NCBI GenBank assembly: GCA_963835855.1
Contig: CAWIHA010000010.1
Coordinates: 14,881 to 78,880, forward strand
DNA length: 64,000 bases
Origin: CAWIHA01 sp963835855
GTDB lineage: Bacteria; Acidobacteriota; Terriglobia; Bryobacterales; Bryobacteraceae
Direction of reading: 5' to 3'
Part shown: in pieces, positions 57,182 through 64,000 of the stretch
How positions within the stretch are numbered: the first letter of the stretch is position 1
How the letters are laid out: each line of letters opens with the position of its first letter
The notes under the pieces: model-generated
Told to the model about the DNA's origin: nothing
The model's input: the letters and a program-made list of their open reading frames with translations, nothing else
The model's database searches: none
Position numbers and translations under genes: made by a program

Positions 57182-60073
57182 ATGCCCCAGGCCCTTGGAA
57201 ATATCGCATTCCGCGACGGTCGACGTGCGTCTGAGGATCTCTCCCACCTAGCCGAAAGTCTGCCCCAGGACTTACATGGCCGTTTGCAGTCGCTGCTCAC
57301 GGTTTCACCCGACCCCGACGAGGCCGTACACCTCCTGGAGCGGCTTCGTCGCGAGAAACCCGGCGCGTTTCGCCGTCTGACCGCTTCACCCACCGGCCTC
57401 CAGATGCTGCTCGCGGTTTTTTCTTACAGCCGCTTCCTCTCAGAAGCCATCCTGGTGCACCCGGAATGGATCGAGGAACTGCTCGCCGAGGCCGACCTAC
57501 CTCGCATGCTTTCGGCAGACGAATTCAAGGAGCGGCTTGCAACCGCGCTGGCCGCCGGAACCCGCAAGGCAGGCTTGCCGATGGCGCTGGCCGTGTTCCG
57601 CCGCCGGCAGATCCTCCGCATCCTGCTGCGGGACGTGATGGGCCTGACTACGCTCGCGGAAACCACCGAGGAGATTTCGAGCCTGGCGGACGCCATCCTG
57701 GACGGTGCGTACCGCCACATCCGGGACAAGCTGATCGTGAGGCATGGCCGCCCGAGCGATCCGGCGTTTTCGATCGTTTCTCTCGGGAAGCTGGGCGGGA
57801 AGGAACTGAACTACAGCTCCGATATCGACTTGCTCTTTCTTTATTCGAACAACGGCGAGACCGAAGGCCCGGCTAAGATCACCAACAAGGAGTTCTTCAA
57901 GAAAGTAGCCAACCAGCTTACGGAGTTACTATCCACATATACGCCAGCGGGCGGCTCGTACCGCGTCGACCTGCGGCTGCGGCCCGACGGCCGCTTAGGC
58001 GAGGTATGCATGTCGCTCGACGGCGCAAAAGACTATTATCAGAACCGCGCCCGCGATTGGGAGCTGCAAATGCTCATCAAGGCGCGGGTCTCGGCCGGAG
58101 AGCGCGAGCCGGGCCAGCAGTTGCTCGAGCTTGTCGAACCGCTCATTTACTCAACCACGCTGGATTTCTCCGTGGTCGAGGCGGCCTCGGCGACCCGCGA
58201 GCGCATCAGCGAGAAGCTGGCCGCGCGCCGCCGCGCTTCGCAGGGGCTCAATATCAAGCTTGCACCCGGTGGCATTCGCGATATCGAGTTCCTCGTGCAG
58301 TGCCTCCAGCGCCTGCACGGCGGCCGGGAGAAGTGGGTGCGGCACGGCGGCACGCTCCTTGCGCTCGGGCGTCTGCGCGACAAGGACTTGCTCTCGCCAA
58401 CCGAGTATTCGCGCCTGGCCTCGGCGTATATCTTCCTGCGGAACCTGGAACACCGGCTCCAGTTCTACGATGACCGCCAAGTGCACACGCTTCCTGGCAA
58501 CCCCGGCATTCTCGCCGTGCTCGCGCGGAAGATGCCCGGCGGCCAGTTCGCCGGCGCGCCCTCGGCCGAAGCGCTGCTCGGCGCAATGAACCGGCACCTC
58601 GAAGAGGTGCGGGAAATCTACGAACGCGTGATTCACGCCCAGCGGCCCTGTTATTACACCCCCGCGCCGATTCCACCGGCGCAAGGGCCGGTCACGCCTG
58701 GAGCTGAGGCGCCAGCCGGGCCCGCCGCCAGCAACCTGGTTCGATATCTGGACCAGCGCGCCCCGCGGTTGGCTGCCGCCCTTTCGCACAGCAGCCTCCG
58801 GCGGGGAGGGGCCTACCTGGAGCATTTCCTCGAGCGCATCATGCCCAACACGGAGTGGATGGATTGGATCAACTCCGATGCGGCGCTCACCGCGTATCTT
58901 CTCGACATCTTCGAGCACAGCCCGTACTTTTCCGAGGAGCTCATCCGCACGCCCGAGCTGCTCTCGGAGTTGCGCCGCCTGCGCTCCGGAAGCGAGGCTG
59001 AGGCCGGATACCAGGAACTGGCGCATTCCACGCTGGACGCCGGCGAGCTGCGCCGCTTCTTCCGGCGCGAGATGTTCCGCATCCAGGTCGAGAGTATCTG
59101 CCTGGCGGCGCCAATTTTCACCACGCTGGAACGCACCTCGGACCTGGCTGACGCCGTCATCGCCGCTGCGTATCGGCTCGCCATCGGCCAGGTGTCCGCA
59201 GCGCATCCGCCCGCCAGCGCCGGTTATGACCCCGGCAACCAGATGACAGTCATCACCATGGGCCGGCTCGGAATGCGCGAGTTCGATCTCGCTTCCGATG
59301 CCGACATGGTGTTCGTGATCCCGGACCGCGATGCGCCTGAGCAGCTCTTCTGGACGCGGGTTGCCGAGCGGATCATCTCCATCATCACCGCATACACCGG
59401 CGACGGCGTGATGTTTGCCGTCGATACGCGGCTGCGCCCGAACGGCCGCGAAGGCTCGCTGGTGCAATCGGAAGGCGCATACAAGGATTACTTCGCTCAC
59501 ACCGCGCAGGCGTGGGAGGGCATCACCTATATGAAGTGCCGGGCCGTGGCCGGCGACATCGAGCACGGCACTCAGTTCCTCAACGAGCTGCAGGAGGTGG
59601 ACTGGCGGCGCTATGGCCAGAGCGGGCGATCTCGCAAGCAGCTTCTTGAGATGCGGCTGAGGGTCCAGAAAGAGCAGGGCGGCAACGATCCGCTCAAGGC
59701 CGGACGCGGCGGCTACTACGATATCGATTTCGCGCTGATGTACCTGCGCTTGAAAGGCGCCGGCATTTTTTTCAAAGTGCTGAACACGCCGGCGCGCATC
59801 GACGTGGTCGAAAAAATGGGCCACCTCGAACGGCCCGACGCCGAATTCCTCCGCGATGCGGCCACCTTCTACCGCGCCCTCGACCATGGCCTGCGCGTTT
59901 CAACCGGCCACGCCGAAGGCGACCTGCCCGCGGCGTCCTCGCAGCGCGAGATGCTGACCGCGCTCGTGCGCCGCTGGGCTCCCGAGCACCTCCGCGATCT
60001 GCCGGCCGACGTCACGCTGGCGCGAATCCAGGCCCGCACGCGCGAGTTCTTCGACCGGTTGTTTCAAGCCTGA
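57182..60073 (+). CDS. glnE: Bifunctional glutamine synthetase adenylyltransferase/deadenylase
   Basis: 963 aa. Controls GlnA by adding or removing AMP at Tyr397 in response to PII and glutamine. Two nucleotidyltransferase domains: SSDIDLLFLY in the N-terminal removase half and LASDADMVFVI in the C-terminal transferase half, each preceded by the G-LG-REF/KEL motif and joined by helical linkers. Length is close to the usual 940-1000. Together with glnA it forms a complete modification pair here; no PII gene is visible. Confidence 0.96.
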   Translation: MPQALGNIAFRDGRRASEDLSHLAESLPQDLHGRLQSLLTVSPDPDEAVHLLERLRREKPGAFRRLTASPTGLQMLLAVFSYSRFLSEAILVHPEWIEELLAEADLPRMLSADEFKERLATALAAGTRKAGLPMALAVFRRRQILRILLRDVMGLTTLAETTEEISSLADAILDGAYRHIRDKLIVRHGRPSDPAFSIVSLGKLGGKELNYSSDIDLLFLYSNNGETEGPAKITNKEFFKKVANQLTELLSTYTPAGGSYRVDLRLRPDGRLGEVCMSLDGAKDYYQNRARDWELQMLIKARVSAGEREPGQQLLELVEPLIYSTTLDFSVVEAASATRERISEKLAARRRASQGLNIKLAPGGIRDIEFLVQCLQRLHGGREKWVRHGGTLLALGRLRDKDLLSPTEYSRLASAYIFLRNLEHRLQFYDDRQVHTLPGNPGILAVLARKMPGGQFAGAPSAEALLGAMNRHLEEVREIYERVIHAQRPCYYTPAPIPPAQGPVTPGAEAPAGPAASNLVRYLDQRAPRLAAALSHSSLRRGGAYLEHFLERIMPNTEWMDWINSDAALTAYLLDIFEHSPYFSEELIRTPELLSELRRLRSGSEAEAGYQELAHSTLDAGELRRFFRREMFRIQVESICLAAPIFTTLERTSDLADAVIAAAYRLAIGQVSAAHPPASAGYDPGNQMTVITMGRLGMREFDLASDADMVFVIPDRDAPEQLFWTRVAERIISIITAYTGDGVMFAVDTRLRPNGREGSLVQSEGAYKDYFAHTAQAWEGITYMKCRAVAGDIEHGTQFLNELQEVDWRRYGQSGRSRKQLLEMRLRVQKEQGGNDPLKAGRGGYYDIDFALMYLRLKGAGIFFKVLNTPARIDVVEKMGHLERPDAEFLRDAATFYRALDHGLRVSTGHAEGDLPAASSQREMLTALVRRWAPEHLRDLPADVTLARIQARTREFFDRLFQA

Positions 60074-60084
60074 CGCCTCCCACG

Positions 60085-60366
60085 TCATTCATCGATCCGC
60101 TTCTGCTTGTGGCGATTGAGGTACCAGCATGGGCTATAGCCGAAGTGAGGAAACAGGGAGTGAACGCAGCGCTGGGTCTCCGGCTGGTCGAAATAGAACT
60201 CGACTCTGCCGTTCTTCTGGGGCACAGCATAGTACCGCCGCACCAGCACAGATCCGAATGGATCACGACCCTTCGGAATCCCGTACCGGACTGAGACATC
60301 GTCCAAGAGGTACAGAATGCATACCGCAAGGAGTGCGCCGAGGAGTATGCGCTTTACGTGTTTCAC
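60085..60366 (-). CDS. Small conserved membrane protein
   Basis: 93 aa. One N-terminal membrane helix (KHVKRILLGALLAVCILYLL) followed by DDVSVRYGIPKGRDPFG, RRYYAVPQKNGRVEFYF and CVHSLFPHFGYSPCWYLNRH with two Cys and several aromatic residues. This pattern is familiar from short unnamed Acidobacteriota proteins, from memory. Function unknown. Convergent with glnE, 11 bases from its end. Confidence 0.7.
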   Translation of the reverse strand: MKHVKRILLGALLAVCILYLLDDVSVRYGIPKGRDPFGSVLVRRYYAVPQKNGRVEFYFDQPETQRCVHSLFPHFGYSPCWYLNRHKQKRIDE

Positions 60367-60437
60367 GTCCCAGTCTTACATTTTCGGCGTCCCAAGGCCT
60401 CGGCTGCTATTAAGCAGAATGGCTGCGGTGCATTCGG

Positions 60438-61448
60438 TCACTCTGCAAGTATGCCGCCCACAACCGGGTCCGGGTAGCCGTCCGGGTGGGCCTGATACCA
60501 TTCCCATGCGCTGACGATGATCGCGTCAAGTTTCGGATACCGCGGCTGCCACCCCAATACCCTCCGAACCTTCCCAGCGCTGGCAACCAGAACCGATGGA
60601 TCTCCCTCTCGCGGCGGCTCCATTCGTGTCTCGATCTTCCGGCCCGTTACGCGCCGCGCCGCTTCGACCACCTGCAACACCGAGTACCCCGTGCCGTTTC
60701 CCAGGTTGAGGAACTGAGATGCTCCGCCTGTGCGCAAGTGATCGAGCGCCAGGATATGCGCGCTACCCAGGTCGGCCACGTGAATGTAATCGCGCACCGC
60801 GGTGCCGTCGGGCGTCCGATAGTTGCGTCCAAAAACGGAGACGTACCGCCGCCGGCCCGCTGCGGCTGCGAGCACATTCGGAATCAAGTGGCTTTCCGGT
60901 GCATGGTGCTCGCCGTGGCACTTGGTCGCGCCGGCGGCGTTGAAGTAGCGCAATGCAACGAACTTCAGGGCGTGCGCGTGATCGTACGTCTCGAGAATCC
61001 GTTCCATGAAAAACTTCGACCAGCCGTATGGATTCGCGGGCCACTGTGGATGATCTTCGGGGATCGGTACGGCCTTCGGCTCGCCATAAGTGGCGCACGT
61101 GGAAGAAAACACTATCCGCTCCACACCGCTCTCAATCAGCGTGTTCAGAAACCGGATACCCTGCGCGACGTTGTTCTCGAAATAGCGCCCCGGTTCCATC
61201 ACGGATTCCGCGACGTAGGCCAGCGCGGCGAAATGGATGGAGGATTCGACCTCGTGCGCCCGGACAATCGAGGAAACGAGCGCGCTGTCGCCGATCTTAC
61301 CGTCGTAAAAGGGAACGTCGGGATCGACAGCGGCGCGGTGCCCGCGGACCAAATCATCGAGGACCACCACGCGCTCGCCACGGCCGCGCAGCATCTCGAC
61401 GGTCACGCTTCCGATGTATCCGGCGCCGCCGGTCACGAGAATCGACAT
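60438..61448 (-). CDS. galE: UDP-glucose 4-epimerase
   Basis: 336 aa short-chain dehydrogenase-type epimerase interconverting UDP-glucose and UDP-galactose. ILVTGGAGYIGSVTVEML (NAD site), LDDLVRGHRAAV, FAALAYVAESV, SSTCATYGEP and the YxxxK pair in NPYGWSKFF, then ALRYFNAAGA. ATG at 61448 sits 1 base after the stop of the upstream JAMM gene, so translation is coupled. Confidence 0.95.
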   Translation of the reverse strand: MSILVTGGAGYIGSVTVEMLRGRGERVVVLDDLVRGHRAAVDPDVPFYDGKIGDSALVSSIVRAHEVESSIHFAALAYVAESVMEPGRYFENNVAQGIRFLNTLIESGVERIVFSSTCATYGEPKAVPIPEDHPQWPANPYGWSKFFMERILETYDHAHALKFVALRYFNAAGATKCHGEHHAPESHLIPNVLAAAAGRRRYVSVFGRNYRTPDGTAVRDYIHVADLGSAHILALDHLRTGGASQFLNLGNGTGYSVLQVVEAARRVTGRKIETRMEPPREGDPSVLVASAGKVRRVLGWQPRYPKLDAIIVSAWEWYQAHPDGYPDPVVGGILAE

Positions 61449-61449
61449 T

Positions 61450-62694
61450 TTATGGTTGAGGAAGGGGCGCGACCGCGGGTTGCCTACGCCGCCGCCGTAA
61501 CTGCGCGTCCTTGTTCTCCAATTCGGCGCGCAGCCGATCCACTTCGGCCTTGAGTTCGTCGCGCTGGCGCACTGCTTCCACTTCCGCTGGACTGGTGCCG
61601 GCCTCGACTGGCTGGCCGACAAACCGGATCATCTCTTGCGCGGCACCGCCTCCGCGCCGCTTCACGCGCAGCCGCACGTCCACAACCTCCGACTTTCTCA
61701 CGTAGTCGATGCTACCCTCGCGTAGGCGATCGCCATCGAGGCGGATCGCGACGGGCTGCTTCCCGTCCAGGATTTCGAGAGTTGCGCTCTCGGCCTCTCG
61801 AATCGGTTTGGCGCTCCGGTCCCATTCGATGAGGAGCTGGCCCCCCATATCCGCTACCCACAGCGAGAGAGGCGGCTCGGACGCCAGCGCGCGGTAATAC
61901 AGAGCCACTCCGATACCGGCAGCGAGCAGGAGGCACATGGGAAGCGCGAGCCACATCCATTTGTGGGTGCGGCTGGGCTTGATCTCGGCGAAGGAGGGGA
62001 GGGGGGGCGCTGAGCCGGGGACGGTCATCGTTGCCCCCTCGTGGACAGCGGTGGCCTTCCCCGTTTTAGCCGGTTCCTCTTTGATACCCTGCGCTGCGGC
62101 TGGCTCGGACACGCCCTCTGCGGCCCCGGGCTGCGGCGGCTCGGGGCCGCGCCGGTGCAGCTTCACCAGGAACTCGCGGTAACTCGATTCCGCGTGCACC
62201 ACCCCGTCGCACTCGCGAAAGAAAAAGCCCGCGCGCGCAGGCCCGTAGTGATCCGGCCGGATGACCAGCGCCACCTGCGAGCGCCCAGGGAAATACCGAT
62301 CGTAGATCTCGAGGTCGCGGGGTGACAGCGCGATCTCGCTGCGCGTGTGCGAGTGATACCAGCCTACAACCGCGAGGCCGCGCAAACTCGCGTCGTGCTT
62401 CGGCGCGGCAATCAGCTCTCTGAGGGCTGCACGGTCCGTTTCCGACAGCATAAACCGCGGACCGAAGGCATGTTCGCAGTTCAGCGGCCGGAACGCGGCG
62501 ATCCGGACTAGCCCGTCTTCGGCGGCACCGTAGAGAACGCCGCCGATCTCCATTCCCCCGTGCCGGAAGCGGTAGAGGCCGTCAACAGCAGCGGCGCAGA
62601 TCTCCTCCAGCGTGCCGGGCGAGAACTCGATGATGATCGGGTGACCCTCGACGGACCACGCGGCCCATTCGCTTGCAGGTTGCGATAAAGCCAT
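61450..62694 (-). CDS. Membrane-anchored JAMM/Mov34 metalloprotease with coiled-coil tail
   Basis: 414 aa from ATG 62694. N-terminal JAB domain with a full JAMM motif: Glu49 in MEIGGVLYG and WYHSHTRSEIALSPRD (His114, His116, Ser124, Asp127; HxHx7Sx2D). Then a proline/glutamate-rich linker, a membrane helix (about 246-267), a beta-rich region with IDYVRKSEVVDVRLRV and a C-terminal coiled coil (DELKAEVDRLRAELENKDAQ). Isopeptidase-type Zn hydrolases of this family cut ubiquitin-like tags or C-terminal extensions; the target is unknown. TTG 62751 is an alternative start. Coupled to galE. Confidence 0.82.
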   Translation of the reverse strand: MALSQPASEWAAWSVEGHPIIIEFSPGTLEEICAAAVDGLYRFRHGGMEIGGVLYGAAEDGLVRIAAFRPLNCEHAFGPRFMLSETDRAALRELIAAPKHDASLRGLAVVGWYHSHTRSEIALSPRDLEIYDRYFPGRSQVALVIRPDHYGPARAGFFFRECDGVVHAESSYREFLVKLHRRGPEPPQPGAAEGVSEPAAAQGIKEEPAKTGKATAVHEGATMTVPGSAPPLPSFAEIKPSRTHKWMWLALPMCLLLAAGIGVALYYRALASEPPLSLWVADMGGQLLIEWDRSAKPIREAESATLEILDGKQPVAIRLDGDRLREGSIDYVRKSEVVDVRLRVKRRGGGAAQEMIRFVGQPVEAGTSPAEVEAVRQRDELKAEVDRLRAELENKDAQLRRRRRQPAVAPLPQP

Positions 62695-62999
62695 AAGGGA
62701 CAGCGAATGTTTCGAAACTCCAACTTTATCGCTCGTTCGGCAGCTTGGCAAGCCAGCGGGGGAACCGAGGGTACTGGAATCGGTCTCATAAATGGGTGAG
62801 GTATGATCCTGAGCCTTGTTTTCAGTAGGTTACATCCAGCCTCGGGGGACTGATGAGACCGCCTCCAGTTTCTTCGCCATTGCCTCGGGTCAGCGCAAGA
62901 ACCGGCAGCCATCCGCCAGGCTCCCGCGCGGGCCTATTGACTGCGCCCATCCCTTTTCAGTAATCTCTATTTAGATAGAGGTGATTTAAGACAAGCCCC
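62695..62999. other. 305-base intergenic region between JAMM protease and rrf2
   Basis: Divergent promoter region. The right end carries the rrf2 promoter and palindrome (62937-62980). The left part may contain the JAMM promoter; no other gene is seen. Confidence 0.5.
62937..62980 (+). promoter_or_regulatory. rrf2 promoter with palindromic operator
   Basis: TTGACT (62937-62942), 18-base spacer, TAATCT (62961-62966). Overlapping the -10 and start region is CTCTATTTAGATAGAG (62965-62980), an imperfect palindrome of the kind bound by Rrf2 dimers. Suggests autorepression and control of the following cysK. Confidence 0.65.
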
Positions 63000-63428
63000 A
63001 TGAACATCTCCGTCAAGGGCGAATATGCACTCGAAGCCATTTTTGATCTGGCGGCTCACAACTCCGGCGATCCGGTGAGAATCGCGGATATTTCCAGGCG
63101 GCAGAAGATTCCCCAGAAGTTTCTGGAGCTGATCCTGGCGGAATTGAAGCAGGGCGGGTTTGTGGAATCGCGGCGCGGCGCGGAGGGCGGGTATCTGCTG
63201 GCGGCGCCGGCGGACACCATCACCGTGGGCGCGGTGCTGCGCTACGTCGAGGGCTCGCGCGCGTTCAACCCGCGCAAGGCCAAGCGCAAAGCAGAAGCGC
63301 CGTTCAACGAGATGTGGAAGGAAGTTGACGAGGCGGTGTCGGGCATCATCGACCACACCACTTTCGCGGAACTGTGCCGCGCGTGGGCGGAGCGGCAAAC
63401 GAGGTACGTCCCAAACTGGCAAATTTAG
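63000..63428 (+). CDS. Rrf2-family transcriptional regulator, CymR-like
   Basis: 142 aa winged-helix protein. MNISVKGEYALEAIFDLA, ISRRQKIPQKFLELILAELKQGGFVESRRGAEGGYLLA (helix-turn-helix and wing) are typical. It lacks the three-Cys cluster of IscR (only one Cys, in ELCRAW), so Fe-S sensing is unlikely; position before cysK and family suggest a CymR-type cysteine-metabolism regulator. Confidence 0.88.
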   Translation: MNISVKGEYALEAIFDLAAHNSGDPVRIADISRRQKIPQKFLELILAELKQGGFVESRRGAEGGYLLAAPADTITVGAVLRYVEGSRAFNPRKAKRKAEAPFNEMWKEVDEAVSGIIDHTTFAELCRAWAERQTRYVPNWQI

Positions 63429-63501
63429 GCGCGAGGCGCGCCAGCGGACCGCCTCAGGGCGGAACGGCGCCGTCGCCGCCGAACGAACGAGGAGGCAACG
63501 C

Positions 63502-64000
63502 GTGTTTTACGAGGACAATTCACTGAGCATTGGCCATACGCCACTCATCAAGCTGAACCGAGTCACCAATGGCGCAGGCGCCACTGTGCTGGCCAAAATC
63601 GAGGCCCGCGGTCCCGGCTATTCCGTCAAGGACCGCATCGGCGCCGCAATGATCTGGGACGCCGAACGGCGCGGCATCCTTGGCGCCGGTAAGGAGCTCA
63701 TCGAGCCTACCAGCGGCAATACCGGCATCGCGCTCGCCTTCGTCGCGGCCGCGCGCGGTTACAAGATCACGCTGATCATGCCAGAGAGCATGTCGCTCGA
63801 GAGGCGAAAAGTGCTCGCGGCGTTGGGCGCAACACTTATCCTGACGGACCCCGCGGGCGGCATGAAGCTCGCCATCGCCAAGGCGGAGGAGATGGCGGCC
63901 TCCGACCCGAGCCACTACTTCATGCCGAATCAGTTCAAGAACCCCGCCAATCCCGAGATCCACTTCAAGACTACCGGGCCGGAGATCTGGGACGACACGA
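63502..64000 (+). CDS. cysK: Cysteine synthase A (5' part, cut by window end)
   Basis: First 166 codons. Converts O-acetylserine and sulfide to cysteine. SIGHTPLIKLNRV, the PLP Lys in YSVKDRIGAAMI, EPTSGNTGIALAFVAAARGY and MPESMSLERRKVLAALGA are diagnostic. GTG start at 63502 with GGAGG 7 bases upstream. 73 bases after the Rrf2 gene, probably the same operon. The reading frame is open to the end of the window. Confidence 0.95.
   Translation, partial: MFYEDNSLSIGHTPLIKLNRVTNGAGATVLAKIEARGPGYSVKDRIGAAMIWDAERRGILGAGKELIEPTSGNTGIALAFVAAARGYKITLIMPESMSLERRKVLAALGATLILTDPAGGMKLAIAKAEEMAASDPSHYFMPNQFKNPANPEIHFKTTGPEIWDDT

Noticed and set aside
63520..63963. Minus-strand frame at the right end
   Set aside because: Opposite strand of a clear cysK with PLP Lys and TSGNTG motifs.
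1..64000. tRNA genes
   Set aside because: Looked for T-loop GTTCGA-type sequences with matching acceptor ends; none formed a cloverleaf.

Overview
This is a GC-rich chromosomal window of ordinary bacterial gene density. No rRNA, tRNA, CRISPR array, prophage or insertion sequence was recognised. Several features suggest an Acidobacteriota soil bacterium of the Bryobacter/Solibacter kind. These are a bacillithiol-type deacetylase (BshB1), tandem signal peptidases beside a ribosomal-protein operon, extracellular chitinases and proteases with T/A-rich or Ig-like repeats, a small YY-motif membrane protein, and a palindromic repeat whose translation contains RDREG. The assignment is inference from gene content only.

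Layout. 1-9.3 kb: an ArgD-like aminotransferase, then a minus-strand block with mannose-1-phosphate guanylyltransferase, two signal peptidases I, and the classic ffh-rpsP-khpA-rimM-trmD-rplS-rnhB translation/secretion operon. 9.5-14.3 kb: a large secreted protein with a caspase-like His/Cys pair, then divergent queA and tsaD (tRNA modification). 14.4-18.8 kb: two tandem GH18 chitinases that share a duplicated promoter region, signal peptide and first chitin-binding domain but have unlike catalytic domains. 18.9-23.4 kb: mrp, a pfkB kinase remnant, rhomboid protease, bshB1, cutA, ftsB and a DegT-type aminotransferase. 23.4-31.3 kb: a duplicated and rearranged region with an S53 (sedolisin) protease and an S8 (subtilisin) protease. 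They carry the same Ig-like repeat family and are separated by copies of the degT upstream region. The S53 gene has a one-base frameshift in its last repeat. 31.4-34.9 kb: a two-gene island of unknown function with unusual composition. 35-42.7 kb: MBL hydrolase, membrane protein, YgfZ, and a fadB-fadA-fadE beta-oxidation operon.

42.9-49.2 kb holds the most interesting unit. It is a tightly packed operon of an AlgI-type MBOAT O-acyltransferase, two exported SGNH proteins, an acyl carrier protein, and a KAS III homologue whose nucleophilic Cys is Ser, followed by an LPG-synthase-type membrane protein. By analogy with DltB/DltD/DltC and AlgI/AlgJ/AlgX, I infer an envelope or exopolysaccharide acylation pathway in which a non-condensing KAS III acyltransferase charges a dedicated carrier protein.

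49.2-64 kb: a PIG-L deacetylase coupled to selA, efp, guaB, xseA, glnA with its own promoter, a MOSC protein, glnE (the glnA modifier), a small membrane protein, galE coupled to a membrane-anchored JAMM metalloprotease, and an Rrf2 regulator with a palindrome at its promoter followed by cysK, which runs off the window.
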